52,367 nt of DNA from NCBI GenBank assembly GCA_903845115.1, contig CAIMWE010000032.1, positions 1 through 52,367 of the forward strand, written 5' to 3'. Origin of the DNA: an uncultured Acidobacteriota bacterium. Its GTDB lineage: Bacteria; Acidobacteriota; Thermoanaerobaculia; UBA5066. Positions 52,300 to 52,367 of this stretch are shown piece by piece (position 1 is the stretch's first letter; each line of letters starts with the position of its first letter). Below the pieces are notes generated by a model. It made no database searches. It was not told the origin of the DNA and worked only from the letters and a program-made list of their open reading frames with translations. The position numbers and the translations under genes are program-made.

Positions 52300-52367
52300 C
52301 GCAACGACCAGTGCCGCGCCGCTATCTGGTGGTTCCCTTCGGCTGCAAGGTGAGCCGCGTCGAGGCC
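52293..52367 (+). CDS. MiaB/MtaB-like radical-SAM methylthiotransferase, start only
   Basis: Only the first 25 codons are inside the window. RYLVVPFGCKVSRVEA resembles the N-terminal UPF0004 domain of tRNA methylthiotransferases, in which FGCKVN-x-x-E carries the first iron-sulfur cysteine; here Ser replaces the usual Asn. GTG 52293 is preferred because GAGGAG lies just upstream, but a second in-frame GTG at 52311 is possible. Identification rests on a short stretch. Confidence 0.5.
   Translation, partial: MSTQRPVPRRYLVVPFGCKVSRVEA

Overview
The window is about 52.4 kb of very GC-rich, gene-dense DNA holding 46 genes, two of them cut by the window ends. No gap between genes exceeds 200 bases, so no stretch over 300 bases lacks a gene. 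I see no rRNA, tRNA, CRISPR array, insertion sequence or phage gene. An outer-membrane export lipoprotein, a TonB-type domain and periplasmic binding protein genes point to a Gram-negative cell. The GC content, the Hanks-type kinase and the mix of housekeeping genes suggest a deep-branching lineage such as Acidobacteriota (Thermoanaerobaculia-like) or Myxococcota. That placement is an inference.

Layout. (1) 1-1823, plus strand: the end of a vertebrate-type N-acetylglutamate synthase and a secreted protein of unknown function. (2) 7736-1859, minus strand: a POT-type transporter, then a tightly overlapping set of a DUF1460 amidase-like protein, a two-part glycosyltransferase, a DUF4922 HIT-like phosphorylase and a SpoIID/LytB protein. 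Neither peptidoglycan-type enzyme shows a secretion signal, so this may be a cytoplasmic glycan or muropeptide route. (3) 7927-8418: a DUF2231 membrane protein. (4) 8399-30749: a large exopolysaccharide locus built as two arms diverging from an 84-base region at 16664-16747. The minus arm encodes three GT4 enzymes, one GT2 enzyme, a STAS protein, a Wzy-like polymerase, a nucleotidyltransferase and a deacetylase. The plus arm encodes a type I phosphodiesterase, a Wzx-like flippase, a GT4 enzyme, two GT-C enzymes, an ExeA-like ATPase, a Wzc-like protein with a degraded Walker A motif, a Wza-like lipoprotein, an initiating sugar transferase, an ALG5-like GT2 enzyme and an odd pyrophosphorylase-like/sugar-transferase-like fusion. 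(5) 30766-34422, minus: a GH9 glycoside hydrolase and ftcD. (6) 34530-40533, plus: a TPR membrane protein, an RDD protein, nadE, a methyltransferase and a second ALG5-like enzyme. (7) 52214-40587, minus: a kinase-TonB fusion, a small coiled-coil protein, a BtuFCD-like importer, then accD, folC, dgt, rpiB, glyA and a small secreted protein. (8) 52293 to the end, plus: the first codons of a MiaB/MtaB-like gene.

How the genes fit together. Region 4 has the parts of a Wzx/Wzy-dependent pathway: initiation on a lipid carrier, sugar addition, flipping, polymerisation, chain-length control and outer-membrane export. The ALG5-like enzymes could supply polyprenyl-phosphate sugars to the GT-C enzymes. 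In region 7 the kinase protein has the topology of TonB (cytoplasmic part, one membrane span, proline-rich stretch, C-terminal TonB domain). It lies upstream of an ABC importer of the class that takes up TonB-dependent substrates, which suggests kinase-controlled nutrient uptake.

The most unusual signals are the receiver-kinase-TonB fusion (49311-52214), a binding-protein gene whose only workable start is CTG (49038), the cytoplasmic-looking SpoIID/DUF1460/DUF4922 set (1859-6013), the inactive sugar-transferase fusion (29358-30749) and the degraded Walker A motif of the Wzc-like protein (24548-26767).
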